Source of the DNA: Himantopus leucocephalus
Lineage: Eukaryota > Chordata > Aves > Charadriiformes > Recurvirostridae
NCBI GenBank assembly: GCA_003993805.1
Contig: RSEF01000002.1
Coordinates: 75,794,109 to 75,858,108 of the forward strand
Length of the DNA: 64,000 bases
Direction of reading: 5' to 3'
Of this stretch, positions 40,101-53,700 are shown piece after piece. The first letter of the stretch is position 1, and each line of letters starts with the position of its first letter. The position numbers were made by a program, and so were the translations under genes. The notes below the pieces were generated by a model. The model saw only the letters and a list, made by a program, of their open reading frames with translations. It had not been told where the DNA came from and ran no database searches.

Positions 40101-42363
40101 TAAATATGTTTCCTTTGCTGGTATCTGGACTACTAATCTGCAGTAACTCTGCTTCTGTCTCCATTTTCGTATCCAACTAAAACAAAAAGACAAATCCCAC
40201 ATGGCTCCTATTTCTTTTTACTCCCAAACAGATGAGACATATAAAGGCTGCTACTTCCGTGATTCAGTACATAATTTCTAATGTCTCTATAAAATGATAG
40301 ACTGTAAAGGCGACCTAACGGTGCCAAAACTTGAGTTGTTTTTCTTTTTACTTGGTGAAGCAGAAGGACTCAACTCACTTCAGTTTGAAAATATTTCACG
40401 AAGAAGCCACATTGTGAGGAGTTCAAAAACAATTCAGTTGAAAGAAGACACTTTGTTTTCACAATAAAGATGTTCCTGAAGACGAAGCACTGCCATTCAC
40501 GCCCCACTCTGTCTCCCATCCAAACAACAGAAGTGCATGAGCACAATGAAAGGGAACAGAAAGTTTTTACTGCTCTTCGTTATTCTCTTCGCAACAGCCG
40601 TAAGTAGGTCACTGTCCACTCATCACATTGGACTTGTTGCTTTATACCATTACTAACTTCACTGACGTTATGGGAGTAATTCCAAACTTACCCTGCTGTA
40701 AATGAGTGCAGGATATAACACTGAGTCTTTTAAGTAAATCATAGACTGTAGTCTCAATTACGAATTGATTTCTGGTAGCTAATGTCCCTCTCCCCCACGT
40801 ACCATTCTTTCCTAATCATATAATCAGTCCTACCCAGATCTTTTCCTTCTGAGGATCCTACTCACAGACCTAAGGATAACTCAGCAATATCAAGAGTAGC
40901 CAGGCCCATCTTAGGGAACGAAAATTTGGAGCCCTTAATTATCTTGTGGAGTGATTTATTAATGAGGCTGGAGTCACGAGGAGGAGCAGCTTAACAACCA
41001 AGGGGGAAGAATGAACTAATGAACAGAGCAAGAGTTTAAGAGCAATGGATTCGTTTTCATTTTGAATTTTGAATGGATTCAGTGATTAAATTAAATTACC
41101 TCAAAGGCCTATTTCAAGAGTAATTTTTTCTCCTTCCCAGTTTTCCTTTTTTACCCCTTGTCCTAAAGATTGCACTTAATTTCACTTAATTTTATATGCT
41201 TTTTTCTACTTATCTCCCCAAGTGAAGAAAAAACGGCATTTCTTACTCCTCCCACAAGAAGGATGCATCCATTCCCCAACAGACGTCGCTTCCTTCTCAC
41301 TCCAAGAACAAAAGGTTTTTCTTGGCCAAATGCAGAGCACTTTTACTGAACTGTGAAGCCTGTCTTACTTTCAAAATTGAAGATTAATGACTCTATGGAA
41401 AATTCTATGTCTCTTTCCTGCCATATGCTCAGGGGGTGTCTTATCATTATGGTTTACGACTGAATCCACATAGTCATCATTTCTTGATTCACACTACAGA
41501 ACAGGAAGACCCATAAAATATTGGCACTGAACTACAACAAGATGCATGTTGCTTTCTTTATTTTTCTTTATTTGAGATGCTGTGTCTTCACACTGATCCA
41601 ATTTTTGCTGCTTGCTTGATTGAATGGATAGTGCAGCTTGTTGTTGGGATTTTTCATCTAAGACAACATTGCAGACACGTACAAAGGCTTGCCTGTTCCC
41701 TAACACGTTTGGCCAGAAGCTGTAGCAGCCACTTTGGCAAGAAGTGCATCTGAACATAAACTGCTAGCAGTCAGAATACAGGGACACAAGCTCTAAAGAA
41801 AAAATTAATTATCTTTCCCATCATGGCAATCAACAGCTGGTTTGCTGTGAATGGGTTGTATATCAAATGATGCAGAAGCTCCTTGGACCTCAGGTAAAGA
41901 GATGACCTGTAGTAGCAGAGCTTTTATTCAATTTTTTTCTCCAACACTTTATGCATGAAAAAATAACGGAGGAAAAGTCACATTTTCACCAGCCACTTGG
42001 ATAAAATTGCATTTATAAGAGACAAAGTTGTTTTGAATTCACCAAAATTTAAATTTAAACCAAAATTCACAGATTGCTTATCTTTCAAAGTGGTATTGTT
42101 AATATTTCATTCAAAATATGGACTTAAAACAAGAAACAGAAAGACCTTAAAGTGATTCTGAAAAAAAATAGAAGGAAGGAAGAAAAAACAGTAAATGAGA
42201 CTGCATGTATGAACAGGGAAGAACAAAAGAAAATGGAAAGCAGACTACAACAGCCTGCTCAGGTGATATTTTACTGTGCGCTCTGTCTTGGAATGGTGTT
42301 CAGGAGACTTCCAATCTTAAAAATCATGGGGACCAGAGGAAAAAGATAATGTCACATCTGTAG

Positions 42364-42493
42364 TTATGGGCTTCAACTCGTATATATACACACACACATA
42401 TATGTTTATAATCATATAAGCTTCTGTGTTCTCATACACTCTCATGTTTATCATAGAATCACAGAATCATTATGGCTTTATACTCGTATATAT
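42364..42493. repeat. Flanking direct repeat of about 24 bp with TA/CA microsatellite
   Basis: The blocks at 42364-42387 and 42470-42493 are imperfect copies of each other, sharing ttatgg-ctt and an exact actcgtatatat. They bracket about 80 bases containing a TA/CA-rich run and, at the right end, a CR1-like tail. The arrangement resembles a small insertion with a target duplication or a local tandem duplication. Confidence 0.55.
42452..42472 (-). mobile_element. Minute CR1 LINE tail remnant
   Basis: The string tcatagaatcacagaatcat is the reverse complement of two copies of the CR1 terminal octamer. Normal CR1 3' sequence does not continue beyond it, so this is an extremely 5'-truncated copy or a chance octamer repeat. 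Confidence 0.5.
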
Positions 42494-45400
42494 GTGTGTA
42501 TTGATACTAATTTGACAGTTGTCCTTCACATAGTCTTTGCAATGCTTCCTGAACAAAACTTGCTTCCATTGATCCTGTGGTCCACTTTAATATCAGCTGC
42601 TGTCAGGCACAGTTGAAGGGTGGGGGCAGGGATGATATTTTTAGTGATATACATATCATATACCAGATTTTTACATGAATGTGGCCAGGCTCCTGTTCCT
42701 TACCCCTCTCTTCAAGGGCTCCACAAAACTCATTACTCACACTGGAGCTTCCAGGTGACAGAATAGAAATGGTTCAAAGCCTATTTATTGATATAACATG
42801 TATAATTACTAGGTGTTTATGGGATTCTTTGAACATTAATGTCAAGAATTTGGCAAAGAATTTACATATAAAACTCAAAAATGGGAACCTAAACCGAAAA
42901 GTCTGAATTCACATTTAAGTTTCAGTGTGCGAATGGTTTCTGAGTGACACAGGGATACACACACTGACTTCAGCGCGGCTTGTGAAAGTACCATGCTTTG
43001 GCACTAAAATGCCGATGTATGAATAATGTTTGGGCATTACAGGAGTTACTCTATTTGAGGAAAAATGGTGCCTGTTATCTGTAGAGCTGGGGGAGGAGAC
43101 CTTAGCAATGGAAAAGGCAGCAGTGTTTCTCCATCTTGTTATGGAACGAGGAGAGGGACGCATATTTATTGCCTGTGGAAGGTTGAGATGGGTGTGGAAG
43201 TGCTCCCTAGGACGTTTCCCAGAAGCTAAAGGAGCAACCAGGGGAACATGGCCACTGTTTGTTACCTTCTGTAAGGAAGTGTGAATAGGGAACAGATTCC
43301 CAAATCTTCCTCAAGCACCACGGAGTAGCTTGCCCCAACAGGCATCTTGTAAGAGTGCACGTGCCTTGTATTAGCCATAATGTGAATGACAATTGATCTG
43401 TTTAGAGGGAGAGAGAAAATGCATGAAAATTCCCCATCAGCATGCCAAAATCTGATCCTTAGGAGGCAAGTGGAGGTGAAGACTCTGCTTCAATACAAAC
43501 GAAATACACTCCTGCTCCCCAGAACCTTGTTAGATGAATTATCCTTCTCATTTCTTCTCCCACTGTAGTATCACCAAAGCGAGTGTGAGTTTTCCCAGAT
43601 TCCAGGGGGTTTTAACTCTGAAAGAAACAGATCAGGTGGTTGGGGTTTTTTTTATTTGCATTTAAACCAAATCCAGCAACTCAGTCCATGGTTAGCATTT
43701 ACTATTCTTCCTGGCTTGAACAGCTGCTTTGGGGAGTAGCTTGGCAGAAGTGTTGTTTGTAATCTAGAAAAACAAGTCTGAGTGGGATCTTTTTTACAAT
43801 CCATCACTGCTCTGAATATTTGGACCGAAGTGTGTAAAAACAGGATATAAAGCTAACAATCCACATCTTCACCATCTTTCCACTTCCCTCAATGAAAAAA
43901 CAGTTGACACTGATCGAGTAAATTGCTGGTTTTCAGAGTCTTACACACTTTATTAACTTCAGATGAACAAGGCACCAGACGTTTGTTTCTGTTTTGCAAA
44001 GTACTAATTACAACAGCCAAGGTTAAAAGATTTAGACAACTTCCTTCCTTCTCTTCTGCAGTCAACAATACTTAAGACAGAAAAAAAATAGTGACTGAAA
44101 AGAAAAATATTTTGATTCATTTTAAAAACACAAAGCAATTTCAAAATATCTGTGACAAATACTTGTTTAGATTTGATTTTATGAAACTCTAGGTATTTTA
44201 ATAATGTTACTTTTAAAATCAGAAAATCCAGCAGAAAGAATGAGTTAAGATTGCTCTTCAATAGTGAAAAAAAATACATAAAAGAAGCAGCTGGGCTTTG
44301 CAACAAGAGATATTGTGCAAAATGTGAAGATCAGAATTTTCTTTCCAAACTCAGTTATTTTATACAAAAGCAGAATCAAATTTCACCAGTCCTGTGAAAC
44401 AATTTAGAGATCCTTCCCTATTCCAAGCTATTACCACAGGTTGCCTCAAGGCATTTCTTTCCTCTTGACTACAGCCTGTAACTCTCTTCAAGCATGCGGA
44501 AACCGAATTGCTGTAAAACTGCATTACCCTGTCACGGGTTTGAAATCCTTGGGAAAATTGTGATAGCTTTACAGGGGCTGTGTCGCTTCAATTATTTAAA
44601 GTTTAAAATGTCTTTTTTTTTTTTTTTAATGATATACAGAAACCAAATTACTCACAAAACTGTAACAACCACTATAAAAATATCAGCAGTTACCAACAAT
44701 TAGCGTACATATATATAGCCCATTTAAAGATAGGGAAATTCTGTATGTTACAGCACAGACTACTGGACTGCTAATTTTTTTTTTTTAATGTAGTTCAGTA
44801 TCTTCAGGGAGTTCTCTAAAACACGAATACTCTATAACAGGACAGCCAACGTATATGAGTAAGGGTGGGTTAAAATTAATTGACTGACATATGAACCAAA
44901 CTCACTGAACAGTGATATGAATCCTTCAATGCTCCACTGAGTGAACTACACTCCTGCCAAAATCCCTAAAATGCTGAATTAACTCTGAATATGCAAGCAT
45001 GAATCATGACTCTTTTGACCCTTCCCCAACATATTTTTCCCTCATTTCTTTCCCAATCCATTTGTATCCCTAGCAGAAAGCATAAATTGTATTAGCACAG
45101 AGAAGCTTACAAAAAAAAACCCCAAACCACAAAAAAAACCAACTCCACAGGCTGCTTTGAGCATAGCTGAATTTCCTCTCTGGATCTCTGGGCTTATTGA
45201 TCAGAGGCTTGAACTTTTCACCCCTTTAGTAAAACAGGCTTTCTGATCATCGCAGTGTGATGCTTGTCTCCGCACAGAGGCTTCTGCTTGCGGGTATGAT
45301 AATAACTAACATTAATCACGTAGCGCTTTTCCCATTAATGTTTGCATGCTTTAAATTCGAAGGCTACTGTGATTACATAGCCTTTTTTGACTCATAATAA

Positions 45401-46829
45401 TCCAATTAATTCAATTTATACAGAGAATGTAAGTGTAGAATTCAGCCCTCCTCCACAAACATTAATGTGGCAGTGACCGCGTGACATGTAGCTTCATCTC
45501 AGTCTCCCACGTTGGAGGACACAAGCCATTGAGTTCAGGGCAGCAGTGTCTTGATGTCACTTCATTAAACAAGCACTCGGAAAGCACGTGCCCTGAAACA
45601 AGTGGGTCTGAATCAGCCTAACAAGCCAGAAGCACTGAGCTAGTAACTTCTCAGTAGCATCTCTCCTTCCATCGGGCAAGCACGGTTCTGTAACACAGAC
45701 CTTGCAAGAACCAGCCTTTTCACACTGCTGGCTATTTATAGCTATTAAGTCAGTAACATCAGGCAGACCCAAACATAGACAGAGCACCAGAAAAGTGCAG
45801 TCTGTGCCAGAAGCGGAGCCTGGGCGTACTGACCACTGAAGCTGGAGCTGTAACATAAATTCACAGACTGGAAATACAGATCTAGAAAACCTAAGTGCTA
45901 CTTTTTTACGTCAGCCAAACAGCCAATAACTGCCCAGGTAGTGAACAAAAGTGCCTGAGTTACGATATCAAACCACCAAGCTATGTAGCTGGTGGACAAG
46001 TAAAATCACCGGAATTTGATAGTTCAGATCTGTGTAACACTGCAGCTGTTGAACAAATGACCTCACCATAACCTATACTTTTCTATACTAAACAAATTTC
46101 CTGTACTAATCTATAATGAATCTATACTATTTCCTTTTGGCATCTGACCACCTGAGGGAGAGGAATAACCAAACTCATGTACCCCTGAGCATTAACACTG
46201 AACGTCACATCTAGAAATAGCAGGTCAAGATCTCCCTAGGGCAAGCTTGAGATCTCTGGAACAACTGTCATCAAACTGGCGTCAAAACAGAGCATCAGGT
46301 TTGCCAGCTTGATGGATGTCTGGTGAACAGACCTCAGTGGTGATTTAAATAAGGTTACGTACAGCCAGATACAGAGTACAGAAACAGCGAATACCAAGAA
46401 AGTTGTGTGGTACCATTTTAAACTAAATCAGGAGCCACAAAGCTAGGGGACTGGGAAGAGAAATTTTACAGGAAGGTGGAAAGAGGAAATGTTTGTACAT
46501 GCTTTATACAAAATACAATATACAAAATGCGCAGTGAGAGGAAACATCGGACGCAGGGCCTAATCTCACAGCCTTTGCACACCGTGCTTGCTAACCTGAG
46601 CTGTACTATTTGGAGCAACAGCAGACACAAGATCTTCTTCACGATCTTGTAAAACTGCAGCTATTACTACAAATATGCTCAGAAGATCCAGCGGATCTTA
46701 AGCTTTCGGTAGGAATTCACATCCTCGGTGTATCTCTGTGGGGCCCTGATGAAATCTGGTTGTATTTTGGTGGTGGCCTGTCACAAAGGGTGCACACACC
46801 CCTGCAGCTCCTGAGGTTTGCATATAGCA

Positions 46830-47026
46830 GCCTTCCAGTATCTGAAGGGCACCTACAAGAAAGCTNNNNNNNNNNNNNNNNNNNNNNNNNNNNNNNNNNN
46901 NNNNNNNNNNNNNNNNNNNNNNNNNNNNNNNNNNNNNNNNNNNNNNNNNNNNNNNNNNNNNNNNNAAGTGTGGAACTGGATGATCTTTAAGATCCCTTCC
47001 AACCCAAATCATTCTATGATTCTACG
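46830..47026 (+). mobile_element. CR1 LINE 3' end, interrupted by gap
   Basis: Left of the gap is the CR1 3' UTR phrase ccttccagtatctgaagggc followed by acctacaagaaagct. Right of it is ggaactggatgatctttaag, then cccttccaacccaaatcatt and the terminal octamer repeats (ctatgattctacg). Both sides belong to the same plus-oriented CR1 tail, so the gap probably hides only some tens of bases of CR1 sequence. The element lies just upstream of the RPP40 CpG island. Confidence 0.9.
46866..46965. other. Assembly gap of 100 N inside a CR1 tail
   Basis: A standard 100-N placeholder. Because the flanks are adjacent parts of one CR1 3' region, the real missing length is likely smaller than, or comparable to, the placeholder. 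Confidence 0.99.
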
Positions 47027-47069
47027 GTTTTTCGTATTTGCTGTTTGGGTAGAAAGATACTTGATGTCT

Positions 47070-47091
47070 TGAAGGCCGCCNTGAAGGCCGC
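47070..47091. repeat. 10-bp direct duplication around a single N (47081)
   Basis: tgaaggccgc occurs on both sides of one N. It has the same one-N overlap signature as the four longer junctions, here at the left border of the RPP40 promoter region. Confidence 0.7.
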
Positions 47092-47445
47092 TCAGTGCCA
47101 TCAGCCATCCAAGAACGCACTTCTACCTGCCTGTTTTATCCCTCCAAGTGTCCATCTCTCCTAAAACCACCCCCTAGCGCGAAACATGCCCTGGGGGCCT
47201 ACGATCTTCCCCCTTGACACCTATGGGGCCCGGCTCCCGCTTCCACAGCCACTCATGTAGCACGCACGTGCTGTCACGGCCATGCACTGCAGCTAACGCA
47301 CCACAAAGCCCACGCGGGTTTTGCAGCCCGACTCACGCCGGGTTTTTTCTGGACCTCTGAGAACCAAAACCACCCAGTGCCCACATCTACCGGGCGGGGA
47401 CGGGGCGGGCGGGGCCTCCAAAGGCTGCCGCCCCTTCAGCGGCGC

Positions 47446-47457
47446 TGCGCATGCGCA
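47446..47457. promoter_or_regulatory. NRF1-type binding site
   Basis: TGCGCATGCGCA is a perfect palindromic NRF1 consensus, about 160 bases before the RPP40 ATG. NRF1 sites are common in CpG-island promoters of housekeeping genes. Use in vivo is inferred. Confidence 0.7.
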
Positions 47458-47490
47458 CGCCTCCTGACACGCCCCTCCCGCCGCGCTCTG

Positions 47491-47500
47491 CGGAAGTGAC
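47491..47500 (+). promoter_or_regulatory. ETS-family (GABP/ELK type) binding site
   Basis: CGGAAGTGAC matches the ETS consensus and is followed directly by CTCAT, giving an overlapping TGACCTCA that differs by one base from a CRE. It lies about 120 bases before the ATG, a usual position for ETS sites in TATA-less promoters. Confidence 0.6.
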
Positions 47501-47615
47501 CTCATCGCGCAGCCCCGTCCCCGCCCCTCCTCCCCCTCTCCGGCCGTTCCGTGCAGTCTGTCCTTCCCGGGCGGCGGGTGACTTGGTCGGGGGCAGCCTC
47601 CTCCGTTGGCGGCGG

Positions 47616-47750
47616 ATGTCGGTGCCGGTGCCACCGCTGCGGTGGCTCCGCCAGGCCCCGCGCCACCTTCTGGTCTGCGAGAAGGGCCACGCGCGGCACG
47701 CGCGCTCGCGGCACGCGGCGCACGTGCGGGACCACGCCTACAACTGCCGC
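47616..47750 (+). CDS. RPP40: RPP40 coding exon 1 (residues 1-45)
   Basis: Starts at ATG and carries PLRWLRQAPRHLLVCEK. It ends exactly on an Arg codon (phase 0) before donor GTGAGT. A His/Arg-rich stretch follows the conserved CEK and is more Arg/Ala-rich than in mammals, reflecting the GC-rich island. Confidence 0.95.
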
Positions 47751-50700
47751 GTGAGTGCGCCCGCCCGCCCGTCCGCCGAGCCGCGAGCGTCGCGGCGGGG
47801 GGGTTTGCGGTTAACGGATGTTGCCGTCGGCGGGCGCGAGGAGAGGGCGCTGTGGAGGCGGCCGTTCGGCGGCCGGGGGCTCGTGCGGGGAGCGGGACCC
47901 CACGGGCTCCTCGGCCGAGCGGTGAGGGGCTGAGGGAGGCCCCAGTGCTGAGGAGGCGGCGGGGTGTTCGGCTGAAGCCCGGCCGCTGGCGTGCCCTGGA
48001 AGTCCCCTCTCTCACCTTGTTCCTGCTGCTGCCACCCAAGTGCCGTGCCGTGCCGTGCCGTTATCAGCTGCTTCGGTTGTTTCGGGACAACTTAAAATGT
48101 TGGGAGGTCCGGTTTTTGCCAGGTCGCTCTCTCCTTTGGCTGTTTTAAGTTTCAGTCAGATCCTCTCGCTGTTTCCCGAGCAATTCGTTTAGCAGCTGAC
48201 AAGAAAGCTTCCTGCTTGTGTGGCAGGCAGCTCATCTCTCCCTTGTTACTTCTCTTGCACACGTGTGCAAAGGGGGGTAGATTAGTACCTGCTCTCTGAC
48301 AGCTTTTGGGAAAAAAAGTTTTTTGAGGGATGGAGGGAGAAGGAGCAGGAGGACAGACCTTTATGCTGCTTGGGCATAGTTGTTGGGAAGCTTGGTACTT
48401 GTCCATGTAATAACCTTGTTTTCCCTGGTCTCCTGGACTTAAGAGTTCTGTTGATCTATGAAACACATACAGGAAAGATTTTAAACAGAAGGGAAGTTAA
48501 AAGTAGGCAATTGGACCAAAAGGCTGGGTTTAGTAAGAAAAGCTAGGTGCTTAGTAAGCTAGGTGCTCAGTTTAGTAAGAAAAGCTGGGTGCTCATCCCT
48601 TTTGAAAATCGGTTTCCTACCTTAAATTTGAAACCTCCTACAGAAGCTGTAGCCTTAACATACGCTTCATGACTTTTTTTGAAAGTAGTAAGCCCGTCTT
48701 CAGGTTTTTTTCTGATGGTATGTTGACTCTTCTGACCTCCAAAATTATCTACAGAGGAGAATGCATTGATTCAAGAACTAGTTTAAATTCTACTTTGATC
48801 TTCACTTTTTCCCTGAGATTACATAAATGCTTAACCTACATTTTCAGTAGGGGCTGCAGGAAATGTTCCAGTGTGACATCACGCTAAATTTGTAATGACA
48901 TGATCTTTACATAGCTCGTGCTGTGTAAAGTCGTGCCTCTATGTAGTACCTCAAATGCTATTGTATAGCATGTAAAATGAAAAAAAAAAACCCTAAATAA
49001 TGTATTTAGTGCACCTAGAAACTTTGTGCAGATTGATAAATTTTGAAGATAATAGCCTCATATTTTTTCTTCATCTCATTTGGTATAATATATTAATGTC
49101 TTTGAAAAGTAGAGTTTTTCTTATGTATTTCTGGGTTTTCTTCCAGAACCGATTTTAGGATATGATTTACATTACAAATATGTTCCTAATAGGTGTCCTT
49201 TTTGATCCCTGAATGTGGCATACTACCTGAAGTGCTGAAAAGTACCATTGCGGATGTTGGAGAGTACTACCTGGTGAGGAATTTATCAGTTCATGAATTG
49301 GTCGCTCATGAATTCATCGATGCTTTTGTAAAGAAAGGTAAGAAGGAAATCAGAACGTGACAGATGCAGTAACAGTGTATTTTTTTTTTTTGCAACACAG
49401 TAAAATCCGTTTGTTATTATCTATTCTGGAAAGTATTTTAAAGGAAGGGGAGGAAAATACAAAGAAAATTCTGTATTAATTTCTTTATCTGCTTTTTTCC
49501 GCTTTGTGGTTTGTCAACATTTATGTACACCCGCTGGGTCCAGAACTTCTATGATTGTTCCCTCTTCCCATCTTAATTCTGCAAGCCAGCTATCAAGAGG
49601 GCTTCTGTGTATCCTCACAGCTGTTTCTTCTCCACCTCATCTTTATGCAGATTCCTGCAGAAGTCGGCTCCATTCTTTCTCATTCCTTCATATTCCAACA
49701 CAGAGCTGTGTTAGCTGTGTTCCACAGCAGGCAAGAGAAAAATAGGGAGAAAAAAAATGCTTGCTTTTTACCTTTTTTGCTAATGGAGCTGCAGCAGCTC
49801 ATCCTTACACAGTAAGAGCAAAGAGGATATGAAGAAAGATGCAGCCTCTGCCCAGCCAACTTGCTATTGCATACTCGGCACGTGCTGTTTTCATTGAGTT
49901 AGGCCCCGGTCGTTTGGCTCATGATAAACGTACCTTTCGGATGATTGTCAGGGAGAAAAACAGCTTTAAAGGGAAAACAGAAGAGAAAAGAGAACATGTG
50001 GATGAAACAGGAGAATGAGAATCATTACTTTCTAAATATGGGACTCTTACTTCTTTTAGTCTCATTAATGGCTTTTATGCCAGTAGTTTTATGGAAGCAG
50101 TATGACATATGTACACTGAGTTTACAGGATCTGACTCTTGTATTTTTAAGAATAAAATTGGTTGTGGTAGATAATGCTATAAAATATATTAGTAATGTGA
50201 GCATCTTCCGCCTTGTCTTCACGTGAAATAATAATAGAAATGTGTTTGGAAAAAATGGGGTTTTCCATTTGCTGAGTGGGGAAGGTTGCAGGTGGAAAGA
50301 AAGTGTTTTCATATTGGGGCATGTTATTAATGTTATCTATATTACAGGCCCTTTAAAATAGTGCCAGTCCAAGGTTTATAAAAATAATACAAAACGCTAT
50401 TTTGCTTGAGAAGGTGGAATAAAGTTGCTGAAAACACAAGGGTTTAGAGTGATTCAAATGGTATTCCGCATGTTTGATTATCTTGAGGTGAATCTTTCAT
50501 ATTGTCATACACAGTCTTTAGAGACTGTGTAATCTCATGGTTTTCTGCTTTATTATTAAAGGTTCATGCTACGCACTCACCTATAACACAAGAATTGATC
50601 AAGATAATTCTGCAGCTCTGCTACCAAATGGTATGTTTTGTTTTGATTTTAGTAATACATACATATTGATTCTGGTCTTGGGTTTGTTGTTTCTTTTCAT

Positions 50701-53700
50701 GTGAAATAATATAAACTGGAAAATGTAATGCTTACTGTACTTGCCAACTTTATTAGAAATATGTTTGAATTGAAAAAATATTCGTTCTAACTTTTTTCAT
50801 TCATGTTGTTAAATTATTTATTTAATCTGAAGGAAATTAAATAAAAATAATCTTCACTTATGTATAGTATCAGACTGTCAGTGCATCAACCGTAATTGCA
50901 ATTGCTACAGAGGATTATTTTTGTGAAAACATTGCATTCCAACTTGTTGTTTCCTACTGGTCTTGAAGACAGAATTTGTACCAAAAAAGAAAATTATCAG
51001 CACTGCTTAGGAACACTTTGAAAATATTCAGTGTTTATTCTTTGAGAATTATGTAATGTGCTAAAATACTCTGTTGCAGTTCCATTGCAGTTTTATGAAA
51101 AAATGTTACATCTCAGGTAGGATTTTTAATGCAGGGAAAATAATGAAGCTGTTTTGGGCTTCAAATATGTTGTCTTATTTCCATTTAACAGTATATCAGA
51201 TATAATAGAAACACAAATTGTTCTGTCAGCCCTTTAGCCTAAGATGCTGTAATATGACAGATGCCCATCAGGACATAAGTAAATTCAGATTCTTCAGAGG
51301 ATGGATTCTTGTATGTGCTCTGTTAGCACAGTCCTAGCAAAATAGATACTTGATTGTGTTTGAGTTCATATGGTACAATTATTGCATGCAGTGCACAATT
51401 AATGCAGAGACAACGTTACAGTTCCTGGTGATGTCACCATTTGAAATCTTCAGCAACAACCATGTTTGTTTGTATTCTATATTATACTATTACTTGTACA
51501 GTAAAATCAAAAGACTGTAGTAGAGATGTGTTGTGTGAAATACTGTACTAAGTGGCAGCTGCCACATTTGGTTTATGAACATGGAAGTGGAGTTGTTCCA
51601 GTGCATATCTGCTCATGACTAATAACTATAGTTTACACAGTGTGAGTAGTCCCACTGGAGTTGGAGGAACTGCTTTTGTATATTTAGTTGAGCAGTGCAC
51701 GCATGAATGTTTACTAAGTCAGGCCCTAGAGTAATGTAGCGTTCAACCAATGATACAGCAAATGCTAGGGGACAAGTGGAGAAAAGATTGAGCCAATGAA
51801 GTGAGGTAGTACAGTTAAAAAAGCTGTGACTATCTCAGGAATAATATTACACTTTTCTCATTCTAGTTCGTAAGACCGCTTTCATAAAAAAAGAGTAATT
51901 GAGTTACAACATTTTATTTTTTTTAAGGGTTAATCTGGTAATCCAGTTAACTGGAACTAAGGAATCTGGATTACATTAGTAATACTGTTGATCCAAAGCT
52001 ACCATCGTATAAGGTACATGGTTCTCAGAAGACTTCAAAGGGAACTAAGTAGAAGATTATTTGTATTAAAGTTTATTTTGTTTATAGGAAAACTAATACT
52101 ATCAGTGGATAAGGATACTTATGAGGAACTTGGACTGCAAGGTCGCCCTTCTCGGTATTCTGGCAAAAAAGTAATGAGATATGGTAAGTATTATTTATAT
52201 TGATGGTGCTTATTTCAGATCTGTCTGTGAAGCACCTTGTTAGAATGTTAAACCAGCAATGCTGAAACTTCCTTTTCCTTAAAATTGGTTATTGTCTAGG
52301 TGGTATTTTTCCAGATGTACATACAAGGACTGGATGAAGGAAAAAACACCACTTTTTCCAAATAATAAAGTAGCTATAAGGGAACAAATGTGTGATCTTT
52401 TGGGTATTCTATAAAATTTTTAATTATTGGGCTTTTCATTGTGTTGTTTATACAGTGAAGACCCTCACTTGAGACTGCTTGCTTGAATGGCAGAATTGTA
52501 TTACATTTGACACATTTAGAATGGTGGTCTCCATATACCAAGTACTTGGAAAATGCTGTAATTTTTTAACAGCTGCAGAGGAGACATACTAGATGTGACT
52601 CTTTTGGTGACCTTTTTTTTTTTGTTAAATAATTTAAAAAAACCCCATGAACAGTATACCATCTCAAGTATGTTAGAACCTGCAGTAGTTGAGAAGTAGT
52701 TAAATAACAAGTTTCCCGTTCTAATGTTTTTATCTATAATAAGAATTTTGGCAAAATGGGACATGATTTTACTATTCAGTTTGTCACATAAAATATATGA
52801 TGAAATTTCCATCTGAAAAATAAATGTAATTTTTAGCCTGGGACTAATTCATCTAGAAAAAAACAGCTGAAAAATTGTCATTGCAATATACGTGGCTTTT
52901 GATGTTAGAAATTGTAGCTTTTTTTAGTGCCTAATTACCAAGATATTTTTAAGGTGCTGTTTTGGGACCTCTGTCATTGCCATTACAAAAGGAATCTGTC
53001 CCTCCAGTAACTAGAAGGCAGTTCCAGGTAATATCAAAGTAAGGACAGCAGGAGGTGAATATTTACATAATGGGGAGTCATATTTGCATAATCAAATACT
53101 TTATAAATATGCTGTATATGCTAAAAGGAAGTTTAATGTTCTTTGGTTTCTTTGTGTTCTTTTAGTTCTTAATGAATTTAATGTTAAAATTTATTTCAGT
53201 TGAGTAGCTATTGCTTTTTTACATTTTTGCAGTTATAAGCATTGACTTGACTGATTCCAGCTTTCACCCTGATAGCAAGAAACATAACAGAGTGCTTTGG
53301 GCCTTGAAAGAAAAGAAACCTTTAGAATTTGACTTCCTGCTGGCTTGGTATAATACAGGTAATGAGAAGTAAATGTAAAACTAAAATGTAACTGACATGA
53401 AGTCCAAATATTTTTAGTTTGCTGTTCTTTTCTAGTGATTGTCCAAATGCATTTTTAGTGGAGGGAAAGGTTAGATTAAAATGTGTTTGGGTGGGATTTT
53501 TTGTTTGTTTTGTTTATTTATTTTGGGTGTGTGTTACTTCCTATGCAGCAGAACATTTCATTTCAGGAACACAACAGTGATTCATAGGAGACAGATTAGT
53601 TGCTTCACTTCCTTGTCTCTGTGTTGCCTGAGCTTTCTGGCGTAACTTTGCCTATTTGATAGGGCTGCCTCTTTATAAATTTGTGACATACATAACCATT

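Larger units (their letters stand above)
31411..46829. other. Intergenic region between the divergent genes PPP1R3G and RPP40
   Basis: About 15 kb of AT-rich sequence with no supported exon, tRNA or recognisable RNA gene. ORFs are short and unconvincing on both strands. A patch near 36640-36800 is locally richer in CpG and holds a TGACGTC (CRE-like) string, but nothing else marks it as a promoter. A minute CR1 remnant at 42.4 kb is listed separately. Confidence 0.5.
47380..47960 (+). promoter_or_regulatory. CpG-island promoter of RPP40
   Basis: This GC-rich, CpG-dense block spans RPP40 exon 1 and about 230 bases upstream. It has repeated GC boxes (gggcggggacggggcgggcg near 47391-47415) and no TATA box at a plausible distance, as expected for a housekeeping gene. 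The transcription start is probably between the ETS-type site near 47.49 kb and the ATG at 47616, but it cannot be fixed from sequence. Confidence 0.8.

Noticed and set aside
47451..47615. Upstream in-frame ATG that would extend RPP40 by 55 residues
   Set aside because: The added residues are Pro/Arg-rich island translation. The ATG overlaps the NRF1-type site, and recalled homologues start close to 47616.
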